Assembly: GCF_001625215.2 (NCBI RefSeq)
Contig: NC_030387.2
Span: 2,074,501 to 2,138,500 of the forward strand
Source: Daucus carota subsp. sativus
Lineage: Eukaryota > Streptophyta > Magnoliopsida > Apiales > Apiaceae
Direction: 5' to 3'
DNA: 64,000 bases
In this document: in pieces, positions 36,101 through 51,700 of the stretch
How the letters are laid out: each line of letters begins with the position of its first letter
Position numbering within the stretch: position 1 is the first letter of the stretch
The notes under the pieces: model-generated
What the model saw: the letters and a program-made list of their open reading frames with translations, nothing else
Told to the model about the DNA's origin: nothing
Database searches by the model: none
Made by a program: the position numbers and the translations under genes

Positions 36101-39100
36101 TTGATACAATTCCCTTCTCGTTTCTTTTACAAGAAACTTTCCTCTCCTGTCCTAAAAACTCCTTGTAGAACAGACATCGTATATCCTCAAAACGAAAATT
36201 TATTCCCTTAGCAATGGTCTGTGCAGTATCACCAGAAAAAGCAAACCCTTCATCAACATTTTTGCACATGTACTTGAATAGAGAAATTTGTCTCATTGTA
36301 AGGTCTTGCACCTCATCAATAAATACAAAATCCATCTCATCCCCTTTGTATCTTATGTCTTTAAGACGACGATGGAGATCAATAACTAAATCTGCTAGAT
36401 CAAAATCACCATTTGCAGTCTTTCTCTTCTCATATTCTGTAAAAATCTTATACACATGTGACCGTTTTTCCATATTCAATGTCGAGCCACGGTTATTGGA
36501 CAACAAAAGATATTCCTGTTGACCAATTGTTCCAACATCATTGTCTTTTTTGCTTATACTCCCTTTTATTACGGACATTATTTCTGTGAATACAGTTAAT
36601 GAACAAAGTTTCCGGGTGAGAATTCTGCTAAAATGTGGCCAGTACAAGGAATCGAATCTTTCAAAGGTTATCTCCTTTGTCCTGATAAAATTATCCAAGG
36701 TAATTGACCTTGATTTACCATTTCCACGGTGAGTAGATCGTCTCACAACAGGAAATCTGTCAAAGTAGGACACTCCAACAGTTCCGTCAAGCATCATCAT
36801 AAACTTATGAAATGTTATGATAAGAGGATATGAATTAAGTGGAAGGTCTTGAAAAGAATCTGGTATGTCAGCTGAATGTGCAACCTCATCAATAACATCG
36901 ATATGAATAGAGCTTTGCCGAGGTACTGAATCCCCACCACAGACAGATCTGAGATTTAGCAAACACAAATGAGGACACAAAGCAGTTAGTATAAAATTTG
37001 CACCATCAATTTGTAGCACAATCTAAGGTTTCTAATTCCTTACATATTCACCAACAATCATAACAACACACCCATCAACATAATAATATAGTGATTAGGG
37101 GCATACTAGACATCCATAAAAATTTCTTTTCTTTATAATTTTGATGGGATGAATCATGACTATAAGAGTATAGAGATGATTAAATAAATTAACCAGAAGG
37201 AACAAAAGACCATTCACCACAACAAAGTTATAGGTAATGTGTAAAAAATCAGAAAAGAACTATACTCCCTTGCTGCATTGAAAACTGAAGCATTTTAGTA
37301 AAAGTTAGAATACTGAAACCATTGAGTATAAAAAACTTTAGAAGAGTCTCACATAAACCTTTCAAGGAGAGATGCTATAACTAGTATTGAAACATAAACT
37401 AGCATCATTTCATGGAAAATGATGTTTCAAAAAATTTTCAGTACCTTTTTAGTTGACAAAACTGATCCCTTACTGCATTACACAGCTTTGGACTGACAGT
37501 AACGAAGAGCTGACGAAGTACGTCTCCTGTAATCCCATCATCACTCTCACGTCTCCATCTCTTGTTTACAGAGAGATCCTTTTGAACATCATGGTATCCT
37601 TCAGAAGCTACATGATACATCTGATCATTTTGAAATAGCTTCCACGTAAGCACTGTAGTTTTCCCCGTTCCTGATCTCCCAAGTATAAAGCTGCTTTTAT
37701 TGAATAGAACTATTTCTCGTTCTTGGTCTGTTAACTCAAAAGGCAGACCTAGACTTTCACCATCGCATCCGGATAGTAAATTATTAATAGCGCCAGAAGA
37801 CAGCGAGTAAAATTTCATTAATAGCAAGCTCTCCCGCACCTTGGACTTCTCAAGGCTACTTTCATCCAAGTATTCGGTATTAGAAATATCATCAGTTTCG
37901 GTGTTGCAAAGACTTTTAAATTGGACAATATCTTCAGAGGCAGGCCAAGTCAAAGGAACTTCTATATTCCTAATATCCAGTACAAAAATAAGGAAGATCA
38001 GAATGAAAGGATTACATAATAATAATTAATATTTCACTTAACGAGCATTCGGTAGGTTAAAATTTCAGAATAAGGATTATGTCTAGAATCACAAACCCCT
38101 CAATACATCTTTTGGTGCAACGACTGATATAATCTTCAGTGTACATTCTGAATATGTTATCCAATCGCTTAATCATCCTCGGAATATCCTGCATTGGAAG
38201 TATATCCCAGATCTTCAAGATTTGCATATACCATGTTTCCCTGTGAATGTCAACTGAGCAAAGAATATAGTACTTCCCAATCTTGTATTGCTTCAAAATA
38301 TTTGAAGAGCTTTCACAGCTGACTACTGAATAGACCCTCTTCGGTCTCCAGCCACTGGCAAGCTTTGACAAAAAAAAGAGCACCAAATTCTTCGTCTCCG
38401 CAGAATCTAGCTTCTTAAAGGATTTTGTGAAGTTGCCACTAAACATTAGCTGGACATGAAAGCATAAGTTGAAATACTTAAAAAACCAAAAAAACCGAAG
38501 CTAGCTTATCTGAATGGTAAAACCTATAAACACGAAAAATCAATTGGAATCTAATATTTGATATTGAGGCTTTTTTATAACTGTACCTTCCAATTTGAAT
38601 TTCTGAAAAACATGCTATCTGCATTAAGCATGTCACTGAGTTGATCAAGCTGTTTCTTAACCTCCATAATGACCTTATGCAAATCCTTATCTTCATCAGC
38701 GTGAAAAAAACATTGACGAGCCTTAGCATCTAGGGCCAGGTGTTCCCAGATAGAATCACTTCTAGACAGTGTTTCCTCATTCCCCAGAATCCACAAACAG
38801 TGTCTGTAGGCATTACATAGGAAGTGCAACTGATCAGAAACTTCAAAATATTCATAAATGAGTGTAATATATTACTATGAGAGCGTTTGTGGTTATACCT
38901 TGCTCTTGTCAAGGCAACATTGGTTCTTTGAGGATCGGAAACGAACCCAATTGATCCTCGTTCATTGCATCTTACAGTTGAAATAATTATTACGTCTTTT
39001 TCACTGCCTTGAAATCCATCAATTGATCCAATATGCAACTTGAACTTGTCATGATTATCATACTTATGCCCAATTTTTCGTTGAATTTCTGAGACTTGAG

Positions 39101-41844
39101 CAGCATAAGGGGAGATGACTCCAACTGTAAGATTTAATTTTTCTGCCTCACATACTGCACATTGTAAGCCAATTATTAGAAACAGAAAACCTTGATACTC
39201 CTAAAGGGCAATGGTTTTTATGACCCATGCAAATTGAGGAGATATAACTGATAAAAAACATAACATAGAACTGGCCACACATGAAATGCTAAGATTGACC
39301 AAACTTACCTTTGTACAACAAGTGCAGAATTTTAAGCAACACAGCTACCTCGACCATATTTTTATAGCTATGCCCGTCGGCAATAACCTCTCTACCAGAG
39401 GATATATTCATAAAGGAATAGGTCCCATACATAGGACCAGGAAGATAACGTTTTCCATAACTTTCACTCTTGACAATCTCTGCATCCATGATTCGATTTT
39501 GATAAAATTTTGCATTTGGGAAACTACTTAGTTTTGGATGCATCCGGTATTGCGTATCCAAAAGATGTCTAGAAAAACCAAGTATACTCAGTCTCTGGAA
39601 CAAGCTTCTGCCAAGACCAGCTTTAGCAGAAACCTGAAAGAGCAAAATCTGTTTAGAATAATACACTAGAATTATATATGCACATAATACCTATTTGTAG
39701 TGATGTAAACTAGACATATATTAAGTATTAACTGATCTTATTAAAATCTACATAAACAAACTAGCTTTCCTACCTTGCTATTGACATACGCTGGCAGTTG
39801 GCATTCATCACCTAAGAGAATGGCATGCTTTATACCAAGGACTTGTAAGGGTATCAGTAATTCACATTCCCTTAGTTGAGCAGCTTCATCAACAACCAAC
39901 AACTTCATTGGTTTCATTTTGACAGAATGAAGTTTATATGAACTTGAAGCTGTGCAAAATAACATAGAGGCCTTTTCAAAGCAGAATTCCTCTATCGAAT
40001 CTTTAGAAGCTTTTGGTAGTTCAAGTCCATTAAGTGCACGAAAAAGGGTTCTCAAAAAGTGCAGGCATTTGCTTCTTATGTTTAAAAATGTTTTATTATT
40101 AACTTCATGGCGGAAGGAGTTAAACGGTCCATGAAGTAAAATTGCCTCCTTCAGGTCTTCACCAACCAAATCTGTTTGAAACAGTAAATTCTCCAAAGAA
40201 TTAAGCATGCTCATCAATGCTACCATGTCCTTAAAATTGTGCTCCAAAATTAAGGTCTTTGGCAGATGAGTGCAGATACCAGAAATACACTTTCTCAGTA
40301 ATGTCGCTATTGCAATAAATCTCTCTCTAATGAAATCCAGAAATAACTGTCCATCATTCACATATCTATGACTGTCTTCAATATATTTGCTATTGCAGAA
40401 GTCTCTGTACTTTGGAACACAATTTTCAAGTAAATCAATCATGGTGGTTAAGCAGTGCTTCCAACCAGTGCCGTCTGCAAGGCACTCAAAAAGCCTTTCT
40501 ACACGGTGATTCAAACATATCTCCTCAATGACATATGCATTTGGGTCTATATTACCATATAAAAGGATATCTCCTAAACTGCACAATGAGGTACCATCAT
40601 CTTTCACCAATTTCATAACTCGAGATGCTACTTCTGAGATCGCCACATTTGTTGGACAGCAGATGAGAGTCCTACATTTCAACTGTAAAAGGCTCCTCAG
40701 CATCACACTTAAAGTTCCTGTCTTCCCTGTACCTGGTGGGCCCCAAACAAGTTTTACAGATGAGTTGTGATCACATTGAATTGTAGAAATGCATTCCAGA
40801 ACTGCCTCAATCTGAGACTTGTTCAGATTTGATGGTAAATATAACCCTTCTTCTATCGTTTCCTTCATTCGACTAGAACACATTTTACAGCCTTCGGGTA
40901 CCTATTTTCAATAAGATGAACAATTAAAAGAATTAACAAGGCCCCAACAAAGATAAAACAGAAACTAACATGCCATTAGCAAACAACAAAGAAGTAGCAT
41001 TTATATTTTGTACCTTCGAGTTGCTGCCCAGAGTTTCCTTAATAACATCAAAGTTCTGACTCAAGCTCAACTCCTTCCATATTCTATTATTTGTCGTCAC
41101 ATTGGTCACAAACACTGCACATAACAAACTCTTAATCACATCTTCTTCCCACACAAGTTCCTTCGATGTTCTAACTTCAAATTGTGTACACATACAAGTA
41201 TCCCCCGACAATCTAGTAACATATCCCACATTCCAACTCCTCCCCAGGCTTTTCAAATCAATAGATTGTCCAGGCGCGGCTTCAGTAAACGCTATTATAT
41301 CACCTGGTCTGGTCCTGTAAGGCTCTTTATCGACACTATCAGAACCATTCTTCCAACCTTCAACCATAACATCACAGTGTAGCTTTCTGTGTTGCTTGGA
41401 CTTATGTAATGAAATCACCTTACTCAAAGGTGCAGTAAAAATTGATCCCATTTTCGAACAAATCTCAGACCTGACTTCTTCCAAAAGTGGATAAATAAAT
41501 GAGCTCTGATAATGTTCCACTGATTCAAACGAGTTGGGAATTTCCCCTACCTAAAGACAGATCATAACCAACAACTCAAAAAATCAGATACTACAAATCT
41601 AACAAGTGTAGTGCTAACTGCTAAACAACAATTTACTAAATAATTTGCAACATGCATTTAAGTATTTAACATTCATACTTGTTAAAAAATGAAAAAATTA
41701 AAGAAACTGAACCTGATCTTTGTACAAATCCCCATTTAAAATGTCATCAAGAGACCATGAGAGAATAATATTGGCCAAGTTTTTTTCTTTGACAAGTAAT
41801 GCATGTTTCTTGGTTGTGGATTCTTCTTGCCCTTTGGCTTCCAT
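33170..41844 (-). CDS. Dual SF1 helicase protein, second copy, C-terminally truncated
   Basis: This is the downstream tandem copy of the large helicase gene. Exons (minus): 41844-41713, 41550-41014, 40901-39774, 39633-39309, 39154-38899, 38803-38587, 38449-38097, 37969-37445, 36948-35754, 35498-35145, 34892-34658, then 33984 to a stop at 33170-33172. The frame is kept throughout and gives 2023 aa. The first helicase has [33 protein letters not shown] and VALTRAR. The second has [33 protein letters not shown] and [11 protein letters not shown]. All key motifs are intact. The C-terminal TPR-like region stops after about 270 residues, because a 2-bp deletion near 33178 shifts the frame. The protein may still work as a helicase, or the gene may be a young pseudogene; transcript data would decide. 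Confidence 0.72.
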
Positions 41845-42766
41845 TCTCCTTTTAAGAAGATCTTGTATGTTTCTCTTGTGAACTGGAGGACAGGAGTTAA
41901 AAATGTTTGTGAGGATGTGTAGACGAAGAGACAAAGATTTAAATAGGGTCTTCTAGGGGAACTGAGAGGTCTTCAGTACTCAGTAGCATGCAACTCTTCA
42001 TCATCTCCAAATGCACACTCAAGCCTCTCTGAACAATAACAACTAAAAATATTAGTTTATCGAGACACTATTTAAGTAATATTTGAGCCAGGAAAAAAAA
42101 TTATTTTAGTGGATTGTTATTTTATCGATTATAATTTAATGGAGGTTCGAGTATTTTGACACGAATATTTGAGTTATAATGAAATTTTTTCAAATTAGAG
42201 ATCTATAACGAATATGGCTTTTATGAGAAATTTTGAGAAAAATCTGAGTAAAAAATTAAAATAATAGTAGTATAATATCAGACTTCACATTTCACGAATC
42301 TTTTAAAATTTTGAATAATTTTCACGGGGATGGAAAAGATTAACCTAGACCGAAATCTCGACTCAATCAAAATAATAAGTGATTTTTTAAATTCTAGTCA
42401 TGTAATTGTTAAGTAAGTCAAATATATTTATGTATGATTCCGACTAATCTTAAATTATCAATAAATAATTATAAATCAAGATTTTAGTCCGGGCTCATAT
42501 CAAATTCTAATTCTGCCACAGATACCCTCGGATCTTGGCTTTCCAGGAGTTTGCCAAAAAGGATGTAAATTTGGTTATCCTGTACAGACTACAATCCGGC
42601 TATTTACAGTGTGCCATTAGCATGGTTTTAATCTTGGACCTGCTGCTAAACAAACACTTAACTAGTAGCTCTCTAAATTTAACATCATTTGTTCAAGTTC
42701 AACTTAATGCAGATTCGGCACATCTATTTTGTTGCATGGCCACAAAATGAGAAATTAGTCACAAAA
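41845..42766. other. Spacer between the two helicase copies
   Basis: About 0.9 kb separate the stop of copy 1 from the start of copy 2. It should contain the 3' end of copy 1 and the promoter of copy 2. I see no MITE termini and no gene. Confidence 0.45.
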
Positions 42767-45700
42767 TCAATTGTGCATGTTTTCCTGATGCATTTGCATG
42801 AAAAGATGATCCAAGAAAGGCTCCAACTTCGGTCTCCTTGATTGCAGCTGTTTTGAAATCATCACCACTGTCTGTATGTTTTCCTCGCAGAGATTCCTAT
42901 AAAACAGCGAAAAGTAGTTATATTACAATACAAATACAGAGAAACATGGGAATGCATTGTAAAAGCGTTTAGATATAACTGCAATATGATTTTTAGACCT
43001 TATATCCAGTGCATATGAGAGTTGGTTTAGCTCTTCTACCATCGCGTTTGCTTCTATAAACAGGTCTTCCTCATTCTTGAACCCGCTAGCCCCATGAGAG
43101 GACGCTATTGTATGCGATAAGAGGCTTGAAAGTTTCTCCACTTCCACCTGATACAAGAAAAATATACAGTACACAAACTTTCAATATATACATAGTCTTA
43201 TTCTAGTCAAGTACTGATTTATTATAATGGAAGACACAAATGAAAGTACCTTAACAACTGGGGCTTTGGACATAAATTGCATTAGGTTACCAGTTTCTTC
43301 GTTTAGTGTTACCAGTTGAAAAAATATCTCCCAGATAAGACCATACGGCCTGCCCATGTCATCTCCTTCAATATGATCATGTATTGTACTAGTGTCACAC
43401 GTATCTTGAAACAGTTCGGATACCAAATCATTTTGACTGAGCTTCTTCTTGTTCAAAAATATTGCACTTGAGCATGAACAGTCCTCAACATTCCCCACCA
43501 AACTCACAATCACCAGCGGATTCTCAATTCTTACAAAAGCATGAGACAGAGCATCAATAAAATAACAATTCCTCCTCCCAAGGGCATTGCAAAACTCCGC
43601 AGGCAATTCAGAACGTATTTCCTTTCTGTCCAACAAACTAAAAAGCTTTTCAAAATGCTTTCCAGAATTCACACAAATTAAGCACAATAAAACCATAAGC
43701 CTCAAAACCAATAGGCTATAGTACTCCTCCAAGTTGCAATTCAACTTTTCGAGCCATAGCAATGTTTCATTTTTATTCAGTAGCAGAATCTCAATTTGGG
43801 AGGCTATAACATTATGAACATCATCAAAAACCACTTGCAGTTCCATGGGACTTGAACCAACATTCCATCTTTCATACATAAGCCATTCTACACATGCCGA
43901 CTTTGTCACAAAAAAGTGACCCTGGAAGTAAGAAACCATTACAAGAAGACGCTCAGCAAGATACAATAAACTTGTTGGTAATACAGAAGCCGGTTTCGAT
44001 CTCCAATCACCACAAGTAAACTCCTTCAGCACAGCAAAGATACAGGAAGCCACAGAAACTCCTCTTGACATATCATTTAAATCACTGATGCACGAGTTAG
44101 GACCTGACCTAATCTGACTGATTTCCTCGACTAATTCTTTCCAACGTTGATTTCTTGCAATGAATTTCATGATATTGTCATTCAAGTGTAAACTGTATTT
44201 ACCAGATCCTAGCATCAGCATTACCAGGTTTCCCATCTGCCTAATTGTATGTGCATTCATAAAAGAGATAAGACCAGAAGTAGCTTCTGCTCTTCTCCTG
44301 AACGTGATCATCTCTTTCGACAATGATTTCTTACAGTCAATATGAAATACAATGTCGTATAACTTTTCAGATGATAGATTTAGATATTTATGCACCATGC
44401 TTTTGTCAAGATACTCGCAGTTGGGAAATTTGTGGTTTCCAAGAAATTTTGCAATCTTTAACATATGAACTAAGCATGAACTCTGAGAAAAGACAGAGAG
44501 AGAAATGTTCTGACAATAAGTATACAGAAGACTGAGCTTATCTAACACCTGTATACCAACAGATAACAACTCAGAAGCAAGATGATTCAGAGCAGCAGGG
44601 ACAAAATTGTGAAGGGCAATACAAACTGAATCCCCTGTTCTACTTAATGAAGTGGAATTAATCTCTCTCACCCACATTGCATCAGAGTTGAGAATAACAT
44701 AAACAATTTCTTGGTTGCAACATTTCCTCCGTACACCAAACAAATTCAAAATATAATCCTCCAATGCGGAGTCCTGGCCAGCCTCACAACAGAGATGTTG
44801 AATCAACTCCAAGATATGATCCTTCCAGTAGTTCCATAAGAATACCAAAGTCTCTATAGAAACCTGGTTTCGAACAATCCTGTCTTCAACGTTCTCTCCC
44901 AAATTGTTCAACAATTCACCATTCCACTCATACGCTGATGGCAATGAAATCATATGAGCATCTAGAGCTCTCCTACTAGCCAGAACTTTACTTCTAAGGG
45001 ATTTTTGGACAGGGGAGGCATATAGATAATGTCCCATCTCAGACAGGCTTAATTCATCATTTGACAAAATATTTGCCTCTGAGCACACAAACAAATGAAA
45101 CTGATCAGAATGGTTTGACGCTATTTGTTTTGCTTTGTCCAGAAGCTCTCGTTTTTGAGCAAACTGTCTCAATGGCCAGGCTCTGTTTCCTACAGCCCAA
45201 GAAGATTCCGCAAACACATACCAAAGAATGAGCAAAGATGCTTCTTCAAAATATCCAGCTTTTCGAAAAAGATCAGATTTCCAAAGAACATCTCCTGTCA
45301 GTTCAGCTATTTCAGCTGCTTCCAGAAAGTTTCCATTTCTCTCTTCTAACAAGATAAGCTGATGAACACGATTCACAGTCTTCAAGAAGGTACGCATTAA
45401 CTGAATTGACCGAAAATCTTCCACGAATTTCATCATTGTTTCAATATCTTCAAGATTATGATAACGGCGTGCACATCTTTCGAGAAGTTCCTGTTCCGTT
45501 TTGTCTAATTCACAACTAGTCTTCACAAGACGAGCAGGTACATTTTGTCTCCAGTGCCGAACAAACTGTAGTCCTGCTTCCGGAATTTCTTCAGCGGATT
45601 TTGGTGCTGATAAAATAGAGGCCTCCATACATGCAAAGTCATAGAGACTATCAGAGTGGCTCTTTGCAGTTGACATGGCCTTTTCTAATATATGCTTGAA

Positions 45701-48700
45701 ATTGTATGGACTATACTTCCCTTTCGTCGTCCTGGTAAGTTCTGTAAATACGTACCATAAACTTATCAGAGATGCTTCTTTAAACACCCCACACTTTGAA
45801 AGAAGATCAGCTTCAAGAAGACTATCTCCTATCTGCTTTGCTATTCGAGCAGCATCTTGGAAATTCCCCCATTTTTCCTCCAGATATAACAACTCTCGGT
45901 GCAATCTAAAATCATTTAGAAACTGGCGAATAGAGTCTTTTGACTCAAACGACTCCACAAATTTCATCATTTTTTTATGATCATGCTGCTCGTAGTAATA
46001 TATAGCACCATTGTGAAGAAACTCTTGTACAATTCGATTAATCTCTACCTTGTATTTTACAAGAATCCCCGTTTGTCTCCACTCCTGCATGTACTTCATT
46101 CCCATCTCAAAGAGTTTTCCATAAATGCAAGCAGATATGCACTTTGAGTACAATCCACCACTGGCATATACTTTTGCTGCTTGTCTAAAACATTTACCAA
46201 GGCAAAAACACTCTCCTGCTTTCTCCAGCTTAGGCTCCGGAAGTATATTTAAATATATGAACCCTGCAGCAGAAGGTAGTCAGTTGCCACCATGCTATAA
46301 AGTGACTAATGTCAAAAAGATAGAAAGAGAGAGAGTTTTTTTTTGCTAAGCAAGAAGGGTGTTCAACATATTCACTGAATTTTCCCTGTCTGTACGCATA
46401 AATTCAAAAAATGAAAAAATTTAGCCCCGAGCAAGTCCAATAGGTTACCTATCTCATTACTTACTAATAATATAAAATAATGAATCCTAGTGAGTCTTAG
46501 TGATTTAGGTAATCTACTTTTTCTGTCAACTCCAATAGCAATCCCTATATTTGTTCTCCTAAGATTATTTTAATAATAAATTTGGGAGAGAGAATGAGAA
46601 AGGGAGGGAAGAAAGAAAGAGAGAGATGATTATTTTATTCATAAATATTAAATAGGTAATGGCTAGAGGTTACTTATAAATAAATAACGGCTAGTAGATT
46701 TGAGGTTGTGCTAGTGATTTAAGTAACCACTAGGAGAGTGTTGGAGTGCTTTTTTTTAGTACATTACCTAAATGTGAGTTTAGGAGCAAGTTTAGGTAAC
46801 CTATTGGACTTGCTCTAGGTTTGGCTTTCGTAAAGTTTGATCCTTAAGTTATTTCTCTACCAAAACAAACCCCTGCCTGATCAGAAGAACAGATACATCG
46901 CACTCACACACACACACACACAAGTGCATATTAACTCTAAATTTATTCATATATATAGGTATGACACTTTCTTCTTTTCAACCATATAAGTTATGACACT
47001 TTTATACATGTATTTATCTCTTCCAGTACATAAATGATAAAACAGATTACAATTAGAAGTATGACATTCAAATTGAATCCAACTAGAAAAAGCATTTAAA
47101 AATGTTTTGGAACAGTTATTATGAGTTTAATAAGTGCACAAAAGAGTCTGATATAAAAATAATTTTAATCCGATAAAGTTAATTTAATAATGTTTAATTT
47201 CACAACACTATGCTGCAACAATTTGCAAGTAGAAGTCCGGAGTCAATCTTATGCCATTCTCAACAATACATAACACCTGAAGTTTACTTGAAAACTAACG
47301 CATGTCAACAAATGAAACAGAAGACTAAGCGGATAAAGTAGTCAAGTACAGTTTCATACCGGCTCTTTCATATTCCTCTATCTCTACGAACAACCCGGCC
47401 GCAGATTCTGCCTTCCCAATAGCATCAAAAATTTCAGCAGCCCTTTTAAGGTACTTACGTGCCATTTCAGAATTTGACTCTCTCCTACGTGCAGCAGCCT
47501 GATATAGAGACGCCTCGGCCAATTTTGCCCAAAATGGGTCCCCTGCCCTTTCAAAGCACATCATTGCCATCTCATAGTTGTTCTCATGGAATAGCTGTCA
47601 TAAATAGAATATTTGGGTAAATTGGCTTAGCATCAATTTTATGCAGGAAATACATTTTTTCCAGAACTGGAGTATACAATTATACAAACGCCGAATATCT
47701 TAGAGTCACTATAAGGAGAGTCTAATATCAGCATTTCATACTGGAAACATCAACAGATATAACAAAATTAGAATATTGAATAGAAAGAGGTAGATAAGAC
47801 AAAGAGCTGTTAAACAGAGATACATTACAATGAATATTCAGTAGTAGGTCAAGATCCTGCAATTTGGTCAGTAACACCCTAAAATACTAATGTTATCCAG
47901 TTATATTCGTTTCAAAAGCATCATATATCATCAAAAGAGAAGCTGGCCTTAAAATAAGCACCTTAATGCCGCGCGACCTCCAGTCCTCCTCATTGCTCTC
48001 AACTTGCATTTCCTTTATGAAAGAATCATCCATCTTTCTAACTTTAGCAACACACAACTTCTTCCAGTAGTCAAACATTGGTCCTGAAAAGTCCTTACTG
48101 TTCTCACAAATCCAGAGTCTTTGTTTAGTGCGAGTAACAGCGACATACAACTGCTTCAATTCAGAACACAGGATACCATGTTTTTCCAGGTCAAACCTCG
48201 GGAAGGATGTCGAAGCAGTAGAAACAAGCATATTATTATCGTTCATATATTCATAGATTACCCTCCATTCATTTTCGAACGGTGAGGAGCTGAAAAATTT
48301 GTAGAGTAATACATCCTGCAAGACAATAAAACAACATTAAATATCATAGACTAAAAATAATTTCATACAGCAACATTTTAATTATATCATCCTAATTATA
48401 TAAGAATCAGCTACGAAGGCAGGTGTATAAAATGAAAACTCAAAATCAATGAACAAAATAAAATAAAATCTACGACAAGACCTGTAACATCAACTTTCAC
48501 AATTAACATAACTTTATGAAGTTCCAGGAAGCTTCAAGTACATCTTATATATTTAGGATAAAAAAAACCTATAACATATTTAGTTGGGTTCTTAATAATG
48601 GTATCTGAATTCGTACTTTAAATCAAAATTGTACAATTCTATAACAAGTTAATTTATGATTGCTCGAAATAATAAGTTCACTTGGTCATAATGCCCCTAC

Positions 48701-51700
48701 AGAAAAATACTTATCTCACCTGAAACTCAAGGCCCTTGCATTCAAAAATGGTAAGAACGAGAGCTTTCTTCCCCACAGAGTCACATATCTCCTTCTTCAA
48801 ACGGTCATCACGAACAAGGATTACTTGTTCAGCTCCAAATGCAATGACATTTCCAGGATTTCCAAATAATATTCTCAAAGCATCCAAGCCCTCAGTCTCA
48901 AGCAAAACAGGAGATTCTCCGGATATGAGACTAGTCTCTGGGTTTAAAAAATCAATTGAATAAGGGAAAAAGTGGCATATAAGATTTATTACAGTTTGAG
49001 CCAACTTCAGAATACCAATATGAGTACGAAAATTATAGCTTAATTGGAATAAGCTTGAAATTTTTCCTTTCTCATTTTCCTGTCCTAAAAAGTCCCTATA
49101 GAACAGGTACCGTATGTCCTCAAAACGAAAATTGATGCCCTTTGCAATTGTCTGGGCAGTATCACCCGAAAAAGAGAAGCCATCATGAACATTTTTGCAT
49201 ATGTACTTAAATAAAGAAATTTGTCTCATCGAAAGGTCTTGTACTTCATCAATGAACACAAAATCGATTTCGTCGCCATTGTATCTTTTGTCTTTGAGAC
49301 GACGGTGGAGATCAAGCACCAAATCTGCTTGATCAAATTCACCATTAGCAACCTTTCTCTTTTCATAATCTAAAAAAATCTTATATATGTGAACCCTCTT
49401 TTCCATGCTCAATGTGGATCCCCGGTTACTGGACAGTGCAACATATTCTTGTTGACAGAGTGTTCCAACGGCATCATTAGTTGCTTGTAAACCCCCTTTT
49501 ATAACAGACATAATTTCCGTGAACACAGTTAAAGAACAAAGTTTCCTGGTGAGATCTTTGTTAAAATGTGGCCAGTACAAGGAATCGAATTTTTCAAAGG
49601 TAATCTCCTTTGTTCTGATAAAGGTTTGCAAGGCAACTGATCTTGATTTACCCATTGCACTATGAGATGACTGCCTCAAAATAGGAAATCTGTCAAAATA
49701 GGAAATTCCAATGGTTCCGTCTAGCATCATCAAAAACTTCTGAAATGTTATGATAAGGGGGTATGAATTTGTTGGAAGCTCATATAAAGAATCTTGAATG
49801 TCAGCTGAATGCATTGCCTCATCAATAGCATCTGTCTGAACCAAGTGACACTCAGGCATAGAGTCTCCACCACACACAGATCTGAAAATTAAACAAACAA
49901 TCTTATGATACTAAAATGAAACCTATGTATTTAGATTAATAAGATAAGTTCAATGTATATAAGCAATTATTAGTATCATTCCTGTTAGTTTTGAGGTAGA
50001 CTTTTCCATGGTTAGACTGAAGAGATGCACATTTATTTCAACCATGAACATACAGAATATCAAAATCGAAAAAATATAGGTAACGGAGAGAAGATGTCAT
50101 GAAAGAGATGCCAACATATAATATATATTTGATACATAAAACATGAATAGTTTAAATAAAAATGGCTTCACACCATTTGTTGTGTGACAAACCTTTTTAA
50201 CTGAGAAAACTGTTCTCTCACTGCATAACACAGCTTCGGGCTGACAGTAACAAAAAGCTGGCGCAGTATGTCTCCCTTATTATACTCATTTCTCTGTTCC
50301 TCATAAGAGGGATCTGTTCTTACTTCATGGTATCCTTCAGAAGCAACATGATACAACTGATCATTTCGAAATAGCTTCATAGTCAGCACTGTTGTTTTAC
50401 CGGTTCCTGACCTCCCAAGTATAAAGCTGCTTCTATTGAAAAGAACAATATCACGTTCTTGATCAGTTAATTCAAATGGTATGCCTAAACTTTCACCATC
50501 ACAGCCTGATAGCAGATTACTCATAGCACCACATGACAGTGAGTAAAATTTCATCAGAAGTAGGCTCTCGCGCACCGATGAGTTCTCAAGGCATCTTCCA
50601 TCCAAGTCACTAGTATTGGAAGATTCCCCAGTTTCAGTGTTTGAAAGACTTTTATATTGAACTATATTTTCTGAGGCAGCCCAAGTCATTGGAACTTCTA
50701 ATTTCCTAAAATCCAAGATTATAGACGATGATTAGAATGCAACTAAATGACGAAAAAATAAGATGTTCGCAATTGTATAAAGACATGCACATAATAAGTT
50801 GAAATTTGACACCAGCATTTAGTAGATAGAGCATAAGGTTTTGGTTCAGAATCACACACCCCTCAACACATTTTTTGCTGCAACGAGAGATATAATCTTC
50901 AGTGTACATTTTGAATATGTGCTCCAATCGTGTAATCATCTTTGGAATATCCTGTAAAGGAAGTATCTCCCAAACCTTCAAGGTTTGTATATACCGTAAT
51001 TCCTTATAAATGTCAACTGAACAAAGAATGTAGTAACTCCTAATCTTGTATTGCTTCAAAATCTTTGTAAAGCTTTCACTGCTAACAACTGAATTGACCC
51101 CCTTTGGTCTCCATCCATTGGCAAGCCTGGACAAAAAGAGTAGTACCAAATTCTGGGTCTCTGGCTCTAGCTTTTTGAAGGATTTTGTAAAGCTTCCACT
51201 AAACATAAGCTGGACAAAATAATCAGTATATAAAGAAAACTTGAGAAAGCAATAAAGATTTCGCACTAGCTTATAAACTGGTAAACCCCATACAAGTTTG
51301 ATATCTGATTAATATAAAATCAAAGATACTTCATAATACACACCTTCCACCTTGCATTCCTGAAGAACATACTATCTTCTTTAAGCATGTCACCAAGTTG
51401 ATCAAGCTCTTTCTTCACCTCCATAATGACTGCTTGCAAACCCTTGTCATCATCTGCATTGAAGAAACACTGACGAACCTTTGCATCAAGGACCAGTTGT
51501 TCCCAGACAGAATCACTCTTAGACAGAGTTTCCTCATTGCCCAATATCCACAAACAGTGCCTGCGGGCATTTTTGGAACTTCTTATAAACTTTAAAAATT
51601 GGAAAGGGTGTTAAAAACTTTCTATAATAACAATCATAAAGTTATAACCATACCTTGCTCTAGTCAAGGCGACATTTATTCTCCGAGGACTGGAGGTGAA

